From Pelmatolapia mariae (taxonomy: Eukaryota; Chordata; Actinopteri; Cichliformes; Cichlidae), in assembly GCF_036321145.2 (NCBI RefSeq), contig NC_086237.1:36572337-36636336 (forward strand): a stretch of DNA of 64,000 nucleotides, written 5' to 3'. Both the position numbers and the translations under genes were made by a program. Position 1 is the first letter of the stretch, and each line of letters opens with the position of its first letter. Shown one piece after another: positions 1 to 12,625 of this stretch. The notes below the pieces were generated by a model. It made no database searches, was not told the DNA's origin, and saw only the letters and a list, made by a program, of their open reading frames with translations.

Positions 1-179
1 TAAAGGGAGTTTTCACATATATGATTAACTAAAGTACGCGTGTGTTCGTTGTAAAGGCTTATTGCTGCAACATGCTAAACCTGTCTTGGGGAGACAATCA
101 AAATCAGGTCCACTTTGCATTTCTCCAGTTTCCATAAAATATGTTTTCTTTTTTTTTTTTTCTTTTTTTTTTTAAACCT

Positions 180-850
180 GTCCCGTTTGGTTCTTTTGCC
201 ATCAGAATTATTGTCTAAAGGCGAAGAAAGATGCCCAACGGATTTACTTTACCAAATGGACCATCCCAGCCTTGCCGTAATGGTCCATTTGATTTACCTT
301 TTATTGTTTATTTTATTTTATTTTTTTTTACTTGCTAGATACGGGACAGGGGAAAAGAAAAGGGAGAAAGAAAGAGGGGGAAAAAAAAGAAAAAACAGCG
401 GAGAAGAGGGACGGGGATAAAGGGCAAAAAACAAAAACCAACAAAATAAGCAGACAAAAAATACATATATCGATCACCTGGATCACCTGTTGAGAAAGAA
501 GAAAGAAAACAAGCAGAAGAAAACGAGAGTAATAGAATAAACAACATCACAATGATATATGGGAATATAATATAATATATTGACAGTGAGTGGTTCCCGT
601 TACTCATCCAGTCTGAGAAAGCACTGGTTAAAGTGTTTGTGTATTTATTGATTTATTTTAAGTAATTGGGTTTTATGTATATTATGGTTTTATATTTTTA
701 CAAATGTTTTATATACTTATTTATATACATATATATATATATTTAATGGTTTATACCCTGTGTTGGGGGGGGGGGTGTTGTGTGTGTGTTTCTGTCTTGT
801 TTTTATGGACATGAAGTCTGCCAATAAAGATTGAATTGAATTGAATTGAA
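180..850 (+). mobile_element. 3' end of a non-LTR retrotransposon with (TTGAA)n tail
   Basis: An AT-rich stretch ends with an AATAAA at 823-828 followed by three to four copies of TTGAA at 831-850. A polyadenylation-like signal directly before a short tandem pentamer is the usual 3' end of fish LINEs and SINEs mobilised by them. No reverse transcriptase is readable here, so the family and the left boundary are uncertain. Poly-T runs lie at 143-173 and a G-run at 764-774. Confidence 0.45.
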
Positions 851-1033
851 TAACACTAAATACTTAATATTAAACATTATTGTGCAGCACGTAAGATCGA
901 CAGCGCACAGTGTGCTTTGAGGTAGGAGCCAAAAAGGGTGTAGTTTGTGTGTGTGATCACCTGTGTGTACACCTGTGAGCATGAGCGCGCTTGTATTTAA
1001 AAGGTTCCTTCATGTAATGATCTGCTAGAGGGT

Positions 1034-2238
1034 GTGGGGGGCCACTGCCCCGACCTCCAGGGCATGAAGCAGGTATGGAGGAGATCAAAACTCCAGACAT
1101 CCAGAGGCCCCCAGAACACAAGAGACCAAGGAAGACCAACAGAGGGGCAGCCGCGCCACTGTCCCAGAAAGAGCTGAGGAGAGTCCCAGATGAGGGATCA
1201 CTCAGCAGCCGCGGAGCAGAAGCCAGGGGGGGTTGCAGTGACGTGCCCGTGAGCTCCGCCGGCAGCCAGCTGTGCCAGAGTGACCGAGCCCCAGGCCGAG
1301 AGGCCGAGGGCACCCCAGCCCCGAAGTGGCCCGAGCGAGCCCCAGGTTCCAGGCCCCGATAAGCAGCCACCAAGGAGTGAGCCGGTGTGTACCCGGACGC
1401 CCACCCCCGGACACAAGGAACCACCAACGCACCGATGTCTGAGGGCGTCTGCCACCGGCAGGGGAAGTGGTGGGGGGAGATAGGCCTCCAAACCTTGGAG
1501 GGCCTGAGATGTCCCCAGAGAGGTGGCGTCTGATACCCAACCTGACATATAGACACAGACATACAGGCACACACAGATACAAACATCCATTCCCACCCTC
1601 ATGCTTTCATAGGCAATTACTCCACACTCAACCAACGTGGAGACAGACATAAAGAGACGCTGTACACACAATCACACTCCCCAAGCGTACTCTAAGAACC
1701 GGGTCTAGGTACCCTTGCCCCTGGAGGGGGAAACTGCACCCAGACCCAGGTGGTGTTACCCTTTTCCCTGCAGTGGGGAGAAGCAGACTGCCCCGACTCC
1801 GCAGCAGCAGGGAGGCCCCACACACCAGACCCCAGTCGGACGGCCAACTCCTCCTCCTAGCCCCCCCGCTCCAGCAGGCCGCAGAGACCGGGGGTGTGAG
1901 AAGACTCCAAACCTCCCTCTACCCGCTCATATGTAGTGTTGATGTATATGTGTTCTAAGGTGCAATTAAAACCCAGGAGGGCATGGAGCTACCTGCCAGA
2001 GAGCAGCAGGTAAGCGCATAGCCCCTCCTGATAGCCCTCAATGTCTACGTGTATTTAAAATTGAGAGGTGGGCAACGACGCCAGGGGTGAGGTGTACACC
2101 CTGATGGTAATTTGGAGTCCGTGTTGTGAGCCCACCCCCAAGATCCTATATGTATGTGTTATGAGAGTGTGAGTAATGTGAATGTCTAAGTTGTGAGATA
2201 AAATTGAGGCAGAGGCAGCCAGAAGGGGACAGAGGGGG
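1034..2238 (+). repeat. GC-rich 1.2-kb dispersed repeat, copy A
   Basis: This block is nearly identical to the reverse complement of 44793-46002. Overlapping frames on both strands stay open in both copies and differ by only a few residues, so the copies are recent. The GC content is far above the surrounding AT-rich DNA. I see no transposase, reverse transcriptase or terminal repeat, and the long antisense frames look like a by-product of composition. It may be an internal or 5' UTR segment of a LINE, but I cannot name the family. Confidence 0.7.
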
Positions 2239-2596
2239 GGGATGCCTCCTCTGCACCCTGGTGACACACCCCTACCCCAAGGCCCTGCATGTGTGGGTGA
2301 TTGTGGTGGAGCGGGAAGAGGGAGGCAGCTGGAGATGGGGAGGGAAGAAAGGGAGGGGCAAGTGGGCATAAAATATGTTTTCACAGTTAACTATTAATCA
2401 GGTTTATTCAATAACTGCAGGGACAAATGTGTTTCATTATTATTCGGGATGTCTTTCAGTTATAGAATCATAATCGTGGTGATTAAGTAAACACCTTCTT
2501 CTTGAGTAAACTCATGTTTCTGTGTTCTGTGAAAATTGGCTGTCATGACTTTGAAGATCACTGCAGAAGGTAAAGTGTCTGCTGTTCCCTCTACAC

Positions 2597-3299
2597 AGCA
2601 CAGTCAGCCAATAAAGTCACTACTTAAGAGGAAAGACCAATAAGTCCTTCAGGAGTATGAGACCACAGGTACCCTGTCAGTGCCATTGAGGAAGCTCCTT
2701 GTGAAAAGTTGTGTAGGAGACTTGGTGGAGAGGTGTGGTTTGTAAGTATAGCACCATAATACACTTTGTTAAAATTTTGCAGTAAACATTTCACTTTAAA
2801 AATGTTGAAGTGCACTGAAGCAAGAAAGGGTACCTTTGTTTTCCAGTTACCTTCTTAGTGTAGAGAAGCTGACTGTAGCAAAAAGCACCATCACCACCTT
2901 TCCATCCCCGAGTGGCCGCACAGGGGGAAGGATTTATAAGTAAATTTAACATTTTAAAAATTTTAAATTGCACTATGATCTTTAATCATTACACTTGTTC
3001 CGACCTACTTGAGAATTGTATATCTTTGAACTTTTAACTCGTTATTTTTCAGAGCTGGTCTTGTTATTTTAAAACCAGAGCATCTGATTTGTTTCAGTTA
3101 AATTTGCTGAGCAAACGTGATCCGTTTTCCTGTGAACCATATACCTCTGAGGAGAACTGCAAAGTGCTGTTCACTGACATGTCCTATCCTGTTCAGGATC
3201 GTTATTATGATCCAGTCTCTCACTGTGGATTCCTACAGACTAAACTGCACAACCTTAAACAGACTCTCGAACAGGGGCAGAGACGTTATAGGAAGCAAA
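2597..3299 (+). pseudogene. Decayed multi-exon gene fragment, family not recognised
   Basis: Three exon-like pieces follow one another. The first (about 2597-2745) reads, with stops, as a short helical segment beginning near QEYETTGTLSVP. The second (about 2836-2930) is short and broken. The third starts after a good acceptor (polypyrimidine then CAG at about 3090) and reads without stops to a possible donor at 3299. It contains YPVQDRYYDPVSHCGFLQTK, followed by a helical basic end. Stops in the first two pieces argue that the locus is dead. The pieces may belong to a multicopy fish gene family, possibly the same one as the remnant at 5844-7258, but this is a guess. Confidence 0.4.
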
Positions 3300-4051
3300 A
3301 GGTGACAAATGACTGTGATACAGGCAAGAGTGAAAAAACTGAACATCCATGAGTGTAAAAAAGCTAATATTTTTCTCAGAATCTGATGGAGCCCAAATCA
3401 GAGCTAAAATGAGGGAATAATGGACTTGCCTGCAAATACCACCCCAAATAAAGGGTAATGTTTCTCAGTGTAACTCTGATGTGGAAGTGGGTAACAGAAA
3501 TGTTTTAGCCTTCTTTCTAGGTGTTGTTGTAGGATGTGATTTTAGCCATATGGCTACCAAGTGGCCAGAATGTCAAATGAAATCAGCTTACAGGAGGAGG
3601 GGGGGGGGGACGAAGAGAGAGAGAGTGAGAGTGAGAGAGATTATAATTTCCCAAAGATGGGAGGCCAGGATCATTCTGAAACTAAAAGTGGCTGGCCTGG
3701 AAACAAGAATGTCCTCTCTGCTGAAGGATCTTTGTTACGTTCCCCTCAAAAGGGTCCAGGCGATTAGGGAAAGTAACAAAAAACTGTCCAGGTCAGAAAA
3801 AGGAGACAGAGGCAAAACTTAACTAAAAGAGATGGACAAGGCACTATCACCATTAACAGAAACAAACCAAAACACAGGCATCAGTCAGTAAACTGAAAAG
3901 TAAAGAACAAATTAGTCACCAAACACAGAGCAGGAGTAAACACTCACCAAACGCAGCTCACTAGCTGCACCCACCAAAACACACACAGCTCTTTGCCCCC
4001 AGAGCTCACTTTTCTCTGGCCTTAAATACCTTTAAGTGCTGATGGAACTCA
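3300..4051. other. Intergenic; only a GA-rich microsatellite
   Basis: A G-run and a GA-rich simple repeat lie at about 3596-3640. The frames here are short and low in complexity. I see no gene or element boundary before the CACTG terminus at 4052. Confidence 0.5.
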
Positions 4052-7000
4052 CACTGAAAAAATGGAAATTGGCAGGCTTTTGAATTTGCACAAATGAATT
4101 TAGTTAATGCTACACAAGCCTTTCATGTTTCTCTTATTTACATGATTGAATAAAGTACAATTTACTTGATTATAAACAATACTGAGACTACTCATTTTTC
4201 TTGCATTGATTTAAAGTGACTAAATTAGAATACTAAAACCATTGTAATCATGTTTGACCACAACCGGAAATGATGCAATATATTCAAAGACAAGAACTAA
4301 ATATGATTGGATAATAAGACCTAGAGTCTTATCCAATAAGACAACGACATAATTTAAGGAGAGCGCAATTGACCGCCAGATTCTGGAAGACTGTTTAGCC
4401 ACATGCAACCTTTGGCACTGAGTCAGGCATACTGAGAAGGTAAGTAATTTAAATACATTTGTTTTAGTTGGGTACGTTTTCACAGAATTGCTGTAGTGCA
4501 TGCTATATGAAAAGTAATCTGTAATGCATCTGCATGTTGTTTTTACAGTGCTAGCTAAAGTTGGTATTAGCTTCGTGGCTAAAGCTGAAAAATAGTAACA
4601 AATTGCACAAAATTGTCCGTCAGATATGGAATTTATGTATGTGACAGAGAGCACTGGCGTTTTTGATGGCTTAGCAAGTGAAAACGTCACTGAGAGAGCG
4701 CAATAGTGTTTGTGTTACTCGTGCTAGTTATGGCTACAGTGGCTAATTAGTCTGGCTGTAACTGTCAGAGTTTAAGAAGCTGGGAGCGCCACAGTGCCAT
4801 ACCTTAATTCTTGCTGCTGACACGTTATAATAAGTATCCTGCCACCTTAGACGTGGGTTTAAGAACCTGTGCCCATAAATGCCAAATCATTTTTCCATTT
4901 AGTCATTGTTTTAGGTGAAGTGTCACTTATTTGACTATTCAATTGGTCAAGCCCAAATAATACAGCAGATATCTACAAGGAGATAATTTTATTAAGTGAT
5001 GTATTGTGAATTTTCCAACATTGTCCTAACGAAAATTAGGACCCTTTTTTCCCCCTTCTTTTTCTACTTTGTGTGGAACATATGTGAGCTGCTTCTCAAA
5101 ACATTATGTATAATTGAGAGAAAGATTGGTACTCTTCTGGACTGAAATACCTTTTTTCAATTAAAATTAATGTTTTTGTGATGGTGGAATTTTCACCTTT
5201 ATGATTACAGAAGTCAAAACATCAGATGATGATAGCATCTAAACTCCCCATCTCTTGGCAAGTCTGAATTAGAGGTGTCAGCTGTATCAGCTTTTCTAGT
5301 GGATTTGCTTAAAGAGGAGATAGCTTAAGTCATTAGGTCCATATTCCCTGACGTTCTAGAGGTCGACTTGCACAGTGTGTGACATTAAAGGGCATAACTT
5401 ATAGAAAGGGAATGGTACTGGCCCAAAGGGCAGCAGGTGGATTGCCAGAATACTGAAAAACCATATCTGCATTGTACCACAGCATATTCTACATTGTTAG
5501 AGAGCTTGGTGGCTGGTACAGAGAGCACGACAGAGCTTTTGAGCTCAGCCCAGTATCCACAAGAATATTCATTCTTGTTTCACTCTGTTAACTCCTTGAT
5601 ACTTATCCATTGGTTGACTATAAGATTGGATCAGTCCACATTGTGACTTTAAAAAGGCATATAGAAATAAAAGGTGTTCAGATAAGTGTAATAGGTTCAG
5701 TCGCATGTATTTCATTAGATAAATTCTTCTTTTTTTATGTCTGATCTTTATAACTTTGACTATTGGGTATGGATAGCTGTATGAAAACTAAACTGAAATG
5801 ATTCTTTCTGAATGTCTGATATGTAATTCTTTTTTGCCTACAGAGTCCTATGGTCCTAAAGACTGTCTTGGCTGACGGAACCTGTCGAAGGCTCACTCTC
5901 TAATGGAGCGACTGAGTCAACTGAGGATCTCATTGTTGAAGTCAAGAGACAGTGTGGTCTTCAGGGCAGTTTCAGACTTCAGTTTATGGATTCCTTGTTT
6001 GGGAATAAGTTTCTTAACCTCACCTTAGTTTCAGAAGTAGCAGACAAAGGGACTCTTAAAGCTACTGACATGTCAAAGCCCACCACATGGACATAAAAAA
6101 GAGTAACAGAGTTGGTGAAACTCAAGATGGAAAAGACTTTTTCATACAGAAGACATGAAGTTGTTTGTGATGCACCAATGGTGGAGGCTTTCATGGCAAG
6201 ATGGCCTGCTCTATTTGATTTCCATGAGGTAAGGTGTTCTTGTGGTATTAGCCTAAAATGGTTAAGGCACAGTTGTTATTTGACAGCCCATTTCTTCAGC
6301 ATGAGTGATTGCAGCCATCTTCCAGGTATTTAACCTTTGAAGCTCATTCCTCTGTGCTCATGTTTTCAGATCAACGCTGAGTTTAAGAGAATTGCCACCA
6401 TCCCCCCTCAAACAAAGTTCCTGGCTCAGCTGGATCTCTACTTGGACAACCTGGTGAAGCTGGTCAACAGAAGAGGAGAGCTTGGACTAATACTGGAAAG
6501 AATTGTGGCACAAATGGATAATGTAAGTGATAAAGCCTCAACATTCACTTAACATGATCCTCTTTGGATGAAACTTTATAATTGTGGAAGATTTCAAATG
6601 TTTTCCCATGATAAATTCTCTCATTTTGTATTTTTACATCTGCTTGTTTTTTTTTATCCTTCACTTTGTCAACTTATTATTAATTGCCAGTAAACCTATT
6701 ATTAATTTGTGTGCCTTTACTTTAAAAACATTCATGTAAAGTTCACTATTAAAACTTAAATCAAGGACAAGGGCTGAATGAAGATGCTAATTACATACAT
6801 TTCATTTCAGTGTGAAGATGTTGATGCTGGACGTGAGTGTGTCAAGGGAGTGTGTATCTACACAGTGAAGACCCTGGCATGCTTATCCGGGAGTATGTGG
6901 TATGTACTTGTGGTTTTTTTTTTTTTTTTTTTCGGACTTTCCACAGTGTGTCATATTACTTAGTTGGCATGAAATGACTAACATGGCTTCTTTTTTACAG

Positions 7001-8366
7001 GGCATGGAAGAACGTGCCATCAGTGAGACTGTTGAAGACACCACTGTTCGAATTTAAAGAGGAAGCTTCAGCAGATGAACAAGAGTTGTCCTTGCAGGCA
7101 TCAGGGTGGTGAAAAATTTGGATAATGTAGCATTTGCTGTGATAATGCTATTTAGACTCATGTATGCATTAAACCTTGCCTACCCTGCTGACCTCCGCTA
7201 CACCTTTGACATTTTCCAGAAGGTTTTCATGGAACTGGATGGAGCTAAACTCTCTAAATTCTTGCTTTTAAAAACCATCTGTTTCATTGAGAAGTCAAAG
7301 ACAGCACTTCTGCAATTCTTTTCACTTTTTCATTTTGTGTTCAGTAACATTATACTGCTTATCTTTTTATTGCTTTCCCCTCATGTGACTGCAGTGCAGG
7401 ATGATTTTTCCTTCTGGTATCATGTTGTAAGAAATATTTACTGACGATTTTTAGCAATATGTTCTGAGTCAACCTTAATGTCCTGCTTATATGTTTAAAA
7501 GGAAGATTAAGATTCATGTAGGTGTTTGGTATTAGTTATGTAACAATGTCATTTAAGGCTCAACTTAGTTGAAATTTTGTACAGGTAAATACAGAAGTAC
7601 AGAAGCTGAAACTGTTGTCAAATAATACACAAGTTATATTTGTGTAAATATGTTTATTCATAAAAGCTTGTTGCTTTTTTTCAGGTAGTCTTCATTTAGT
7701 TTAAATTTTCAATTGTGTAATTAATACAAATGTTATATGTAAGAGATGACAGGATCATCTATAAGCACTTTCTTTTATTTGCTGCTAAGGTCAGTTTTTT
7801 TGTGAAATATTTGCAAATGTTTAAAATTTTTCTTTTAGTTATTTCTGCAGGCTATCTTTAAAAATGTGTTAACAAGTTTATATGGATGTGATTTTGGACT
7901 TGTTCATGGCAGCTTGCTGCTTTCACTGCTGTTACAGTTTAATAAAGGTGAATTGTTCAGCAGCACTCACAGTCTTTGCCTTTTTTGTCAATAATGATCA
8001 GTTAATATTTAAATTGAAAAAATTAAGTAGGATTTAAAGCCATAATTTGTGTTGCAGGAACATAATTGCAATGTGTTTACATTACACAATATCATTGCGT
8101 ACCACTGGCAATCAAAAATAAGTTGGTGTTAAACATTAAAATATATTGACATTATGCAATGCATTGATATTATGGTAACAAATAAATAGTATGTACATCA
8201 AACATGATTTTTTTAAGTAATCTGATGTAAATAAAATACTTTGATTTGACAAGCATTAATTACTCAAGGGAAAGTGGAAAATTAAGTCAGTCATACTTAT
8301 TCATATTATGTGGGACCGATGTACACAATAAAATCAAGTAAATTGAAAGAACTTTTTTTTTCAGTG
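4052..8366 (+). mobile_element. CACTG-ended unit enclosing a spliced gene remnant (EnSpm/CACTA-like?)
   Basis: The left end reads CACTGAAAAAA at 4052-4062. The right end, on the opposite strand, reads CACTGAAAAAA from 8366 inward. Inside both ends a shared motif occurs in inverted orientation (AATTTACTTGATT, near 4160 and near 8335), and both have a TTATTTACAT block. Both ends are flanked by CA, a possible 2-bp target duplication that could be chance. CACTA/EnSpm elements have CACT(A/G) termini and subterminal repeats, but no transposase is readable. Assignment as one transposon is inference. Confidence 0.4.
5844..7258 (+). pseudogene. SAMD3-like teleost multicopy gene remnant, exons retained
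   Basis: Four exons with consensus splice sites are visible: 5844-6228 (after TTTGCCTACAG, before GTAAGG), 6370-6522 (after TTTTCAG, before GTAAGT), 6811-6899 (after ATTTCAG, before GTATGT) and 7001 to about 7258 (after TTTTTTACAG). A non-coding first exon may end at 4440 with GTAAGT. Readable stretches include KTVLADGT near the start, then MEKTFSYRRHEVV, INAEFKRIATIPPQTKFLAQ and LMYALNLAYPADLRYTFD. From memory these resemble fish proteins annotated as SAM domain-containing protein 3-like. Frameshifts, stops and an internal deletion in the first coding exon mark it as dead. Because introns are kept, it arose by DNA-level duplication, not retroposition. Confidence 0.5.
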
Positions 8367-9159
8367 CAGCTGTACAAGAGAAAAAGGTGGCACCTAAGGC
8401 TGGACATTTGCTAGGACACGGCCACACAGGCAACTTCAGGAGGAGGCCCTGCTAGGGCTGTAACAATCTTGTTTTTCTCATTGTCCGGCTTGTTACACTG
8501 CACTGGTGGTGATAACACACCCACTCCCACCAGTTGGTCCCAGTCATTGTAGCCTGAAATTAGCAATAACACACTTGGTTGATTTTGCAGTGGTGTGTAT
8601 TCAGTCAATTCACTATGTATTTCCCCGAGAAAAGCATCTGTCTACACTTCACTGATTACTTCTCTAAAACCTACCTTTATCTTTCCTGTCTCTAAGCTTG
8701 GAACAAGTATTGCATCACTTTGCAGTGGTCCTGAAGCATCATCAGCAACACACCAACCCCAGCTGATATGCATCGATGATCTAAAAGAGAGCAACCAGGC
8801 AGTAGATCATTGTTCCTCTGAATGACGGCCTGATGTGTGCTGTGCACAAGCTTTTCAAGATTTACTGGGTATGTAACTTGTCCTATCCAGCACCACTTGA
8901 TGATGATGATAATGATAAATGTACTCCTGAACCTAGTATAGTTGTATTATTATTTCAGCATAGACTTGAAAAGGATTTGCTGAGACTGGATTGTCCTCCC
9001 TCCCTAGGGTCTTTACCTCCCAATATGTGAGTTGGAAACTATATAAACAAAATGAATTGAACTGAATTTAATTTTTTTAACTGGGATGTTATTTCAGTTT
9101 TTTAGGGATAGATCCTACATGAGAAATCTTGCTTGATGAAGGCTACAAACGAGATTGCT
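8367..9159. other. Intergenic, no gene recognised
   Basis: Two short open stretches lie on the plus strand (8595-8825 and 8833-9030). They lack recognisable domains, good start contexts or splice structure. No repeat boundary is visible until the TRIM-unit flank begins. Confidence 0.4.
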
Positions 9160-11055
9160 GTGGCAGAAATCGCTACTTTTATTTGTCTCCACCAGATGGC
9201 GTTCCTAGGCTGTTATTCAAATACTCCTGTTTTCTGCCTGGGCAGTTGCCCTCAATACAAAAACCAAATAAAAGGAAAAACAGAACATTTTGACCTCTCA
9301 TGCTTTACTTTATCTTAATACAGCTTAAAAACGACACACAGAATGTGAAGATCGTGATATATTACTTATTGAGAAACACTTCAATTAGCTGATCATCACC
9401 AAACCAGTTTTACAAGATTTGTTTTTCAGCTGCAACAGGAAACATTTTCTGTGAACATGTCAGCAGGATTGTGTCTGTGACTAAAGACGACTCAGTTAAC
9501 AAACATGCAAAAAGATTCAAAATTATTGTTCTGTAAAAACTTTGCTGAGATTTTTTCTCCACTACTCCATCAAAGCAAACTGTTTTCTTTAAAATGTAGT
9601 TCATTAGAATGGAGGTTAAATATAAATGGAAATTTAAAAATGATTTTAATTTGGGTTTCTTCAAATCAATTCTGCATTTCATTAAATCTGGTTATGATTG
9701 TGTAACCCAGGCTACAAATATTATAATACAATAGAAAAATAGAAAAATGCCATCTTATTAAAAGTCATCATCATTAAAATTAATGTTGGAAATAATTCAT
9801 AAATTCTGAATTTATAAATTCAGATTAAAGTGATTTGTGGAAATGCTCCTTTAACATTACCTCTCCCATTTCCTCCACAAGAGCAAGTTAGCTTCTGATA
9901 AACAAAACAGCGACACCGGAGAGCAGAGACATGAATGTGAAGCATCAGAGATATTATCGCGTTTACTTGGAAAATACTTTTTCAAGTAAACGCTATTCTT
10001 ACCCTAAAACAAAACTGGTGACTGTTGAAGTTTTGAGAAAACCAAGAGATTTTTGACCAGATTTTTTTTTTCCTGCGGTAGAGCTTTCCGGGTGTCGGAC
10101 GAGGCCTGTACTGCTCTCTCCCGTATGAATGTGTGGCGGTTGCAGATGACACACAAGACTCAAACTTACAGACACTACAGCGACCACATCAGCAGCATCG
10201 GTTTGATTTGATCCTAAAGAGACTATTTGCTTTATCGCAGCAGGATTCTGGATTTGAACTGATCAGACTGACACTGACCTGAAAGTGTGATTATTCAGAC
10301 TTTAATAATATTGAGTGATGTTATTTTCTTTCTTTTGAGCCAAACTGGATTTCTCTACAGGAACTCTGCATTAAAGGGTCAACAGACCAAAAAGGGTTTT
10401 GATAACATTTGATTGCTCATGCAAAAGGTTTTTTGTTATAACGTGATAATTATGTATATTGTAATAATGTGATATTATGTTGTCCAAACATGAAAAGTAT
10501 ATTGTTAGAATAATAAACTTTTCATGTTATAACGTGATATAGCTCTATTTTTCTTTTACTGGGTGGCAGCTCTACAAATCTGTACCAATCAGTTATGTGT
10601 AGTTAAAATGATATCTGGCTGAAATGTAGATGCTGCTGAAATAAACATGTTATAATTTGATCTGTTTAAATATTTTCAACCCGCTGATGTGATACAGTTT
10701 CAGAACTTAGAAGTAATTTCTTTGAATTTGGAAAACATTAAACTAGAAGTGTTACTATAGAATGTTACTTAATTGAAAACAAGGTGCTGATAATCAGGAT
10801 AATTTAGATGTTTTCGTTGTAAAGTTATCTCTTGCTGATCTGACACAAGTTTAATCATTACTCCTTCTTTTAAGAAGTGTCACAGTTTACTGTTCACAAC
10901 TTTGAAAAGCAAAGAAATCATCATTCAGATTTTGACATGATCAGATATTTACATAAGAAACATGAGTAATAGTCAGAAAATATCAATTAAAAAGAAACAA
11001 GGATATAAAAAACTGCCTGTCACACACACAGTTAAAATAAAGAATCACTTTGCAA
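9160..11055 (-). repeat. TRIM unit 1, 3' flank (paralogous to 38030-41785)
   Basis: From TCTCCACCAGATGGCG at about 9188 onward the sequence parallels the DNA downstream of TRIM copy 3, with shared blocks at 9300-9850 against 38150-39900 and 10200-10420 against 40010-40215. The block just below the gene, AGAAGTGTCACAGTTTACTG near 10875, recurs beside copies 3 and 4. There is no coding capacity. It is the low-copy flank carried along when the TRIM gene was duplicated. Confidence 0.75.
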
Positions 11056-12625
11056 TCAAATCTCAGTCTGACAGATTTTGATGTCAGAGGTTTTGGCGTC
11101 TCCTGCCTCTCCAACCTCAAAAAATGGGAAGAGTTTCTCAGTGAAAGTGTGTCTGTGAGTGTAGATGTGAGTCATGTCTTCAGGGTCATAGAAGGACACC
11201 TCCCCCCTGTCATAGTCCAGCTGGACTCTGATCCTCTGGAGACTCTTCTTCACTGTCACAGTCTTGCCAGCACCATTATTATATTTTCCACCGCGATGCA
11301 CTAAACACCAGACTTCATATTTTGATAAAGCAGAACGTTCTCCCTTCCTGTCAAATGAGTCTTTACCTAAACCCACTATCCAGTCAGGATGGTCTCCCAC
11401 CTCCACCTCCCAGCTGTGTTTCCCTGAGCTGAAGCCCTCAGAACCAAAAACAGTGGGATACTTTGTGTTTCTCTCTGGATTATCAGGAAGCTGCTGATTT
11501 GTGTCTCCTTGTCTCACACTGGTCAGATCATCAGACAGATAGAGACAGCAGTTTGCAGTGTTTTGGTCCAGAATGACAGGACTGAAGTGGACCTTCTCCT
11601 TCATCTTCTCCCACACTCTGAAGGACAGGTTGCCCAGGTGTTTGGCCACATCTATCAGTGCTCCTGAGACCAGCTGTGGATCTGACACTGAGCTCTGGGC
11701 TCTGGCTCTGCTCTGAGTGTCTTTATAACTGCTGAGGAATGGCACGCTGTGTTTCTGCAGCTCGTCTTCAACAGCAGAGACGCTGTCTGACAGAGAGGAG
11801 ATCTGCTCCTCAATCATCTTCATCTCTCTGCTGATAGTCCTCCCCTTCTGCTCCTCTTCCTCCCTCAGAGCTGCCAGTCTGGACTCCTCTTCCTCTTTCA
11901 GGAACTGCTGGAGCTTCTTGAACTCTGCTCTGATCTGCCTCTCTGTGGACAACAGCTGCTTCTTCATGTGTTCCCTCATTTCATTGTATGTTTCCTCCAC
12001 TGCCCCAGGGCAGCTGTGGCTACAACTGTAGCTTGCCTCTACCAGTGTATGAATGTGAGCGTGAATGAATAATGGCATTGTAAAGCGCTTTGGGTGCCTT
12101 GAAAAGCGCTATATAAATCCAATGCATTATTATTATTATTATTATTATTACTTGTTTGTATTTGTTCCTCTTGTCCTGCAGAGACTTTAAGTCAGATTTC
12201 AGCTGCTCCTTCAGGTCACTGACTGCTTCTTCTACAGGAACCACTTTGTGACTCTGCTGGTGAGGAAAGTCACACACAGTACACACAACTCTCTGCTCAT
12301 CCACACAGAACAGTTTAGGCACTTCCTCATGTTTGCTGCACACCACTGTTAATTTCTTCTCTCCTTTTTGTGTCTCAGATGATCCAGATTTCTCTCTTCC
12401 AGAAAAAGAGTCAGCAAGTTCTTTCAGTGTAAAGTTCACACAAGGAAGATCCTTTGAAGATTTTCTTTTACAAATGGGACAGTGTTTGTTTTTAGCTTGT
12501 TCCCAGAATTTCTGCAGGCAGCTTGAACAGAAGCTGTGGCTGCAGCTCAGAGACACAGGATCACTGAAAGTCTCTGAACATACATGGCAGCTCAGGTAAT
12601 TTTCAAAAAGAGCTCTCTCAGCCAT
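11056..12625 (-). pseudogene. TRIM copy 1 (RING/B-box/coiled-coil/PRY-SPRY), split by a SINE-like insert
   Basis: The copy belongs to the same A33/TRIM35-like fish TRIM type as copies 3 and 4, which are expected to be cytoplasmic E3 ubiquitin ligases. It starts with MAER at 12625. The RING finger has all eight C3HC4 ligands, the B-box follows, and the frame is open into the early coiled coil (DKRNKYKQ). Foreign DNA at 12001-12151 then breaks it. About 151 bp with stop codons were added, leaving the rest of the coiled coil and the whole PRY-SPRY in another frame from about 11998 to 11056. The PRY-SPRY part is otherwise open and ends in KICQTEI like the intact copies. What remains translatable from the start is a RING plus B-box protein of about 200 residues with an insert-derived tail. 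Confidence 0.85.
12001..12151 (+). mobile_element. 5'-truncated SINE/L2-type tail with (ATT)n end
   Basis: Compared with copies 3 and 4, where CCTCCAC continues directly into TTGTTTGTA, this copy carries extra DNA. It begins with CCCCAGGGCAGCTG, contains GTAAAGCGCTTTGGG and AAGCGCTATATAAAT, and ends in an (ATT)n run at 12128-12150. The same AGCGCTATA module occurs in the SINE at 40456-40815. The (ATT)n tail gives plus-strand orientation, opposite to the host gene. Confidence 0.8.

Noticed and set aside
115..607. Hydrophobic frames near the left edge
   Set aside because: They are translations of T-rich and A-rich runs and have no signal beyond composition.
957..1671. Overlapping frames of 126 to 209 codons in the GC-rich repeat, also at 45364-46057
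   Set aside because: Several frames on both strands are open at once and are low-complexity, with no domain. This is expected from GC-rich repeat DNA, not from a gene.
4220..4690. 156-codon minus-strand frame
   Set aside because: It overlaps the putative first exon and intron of the SAMD3-like remnant and has no recognisable domain or good composition.
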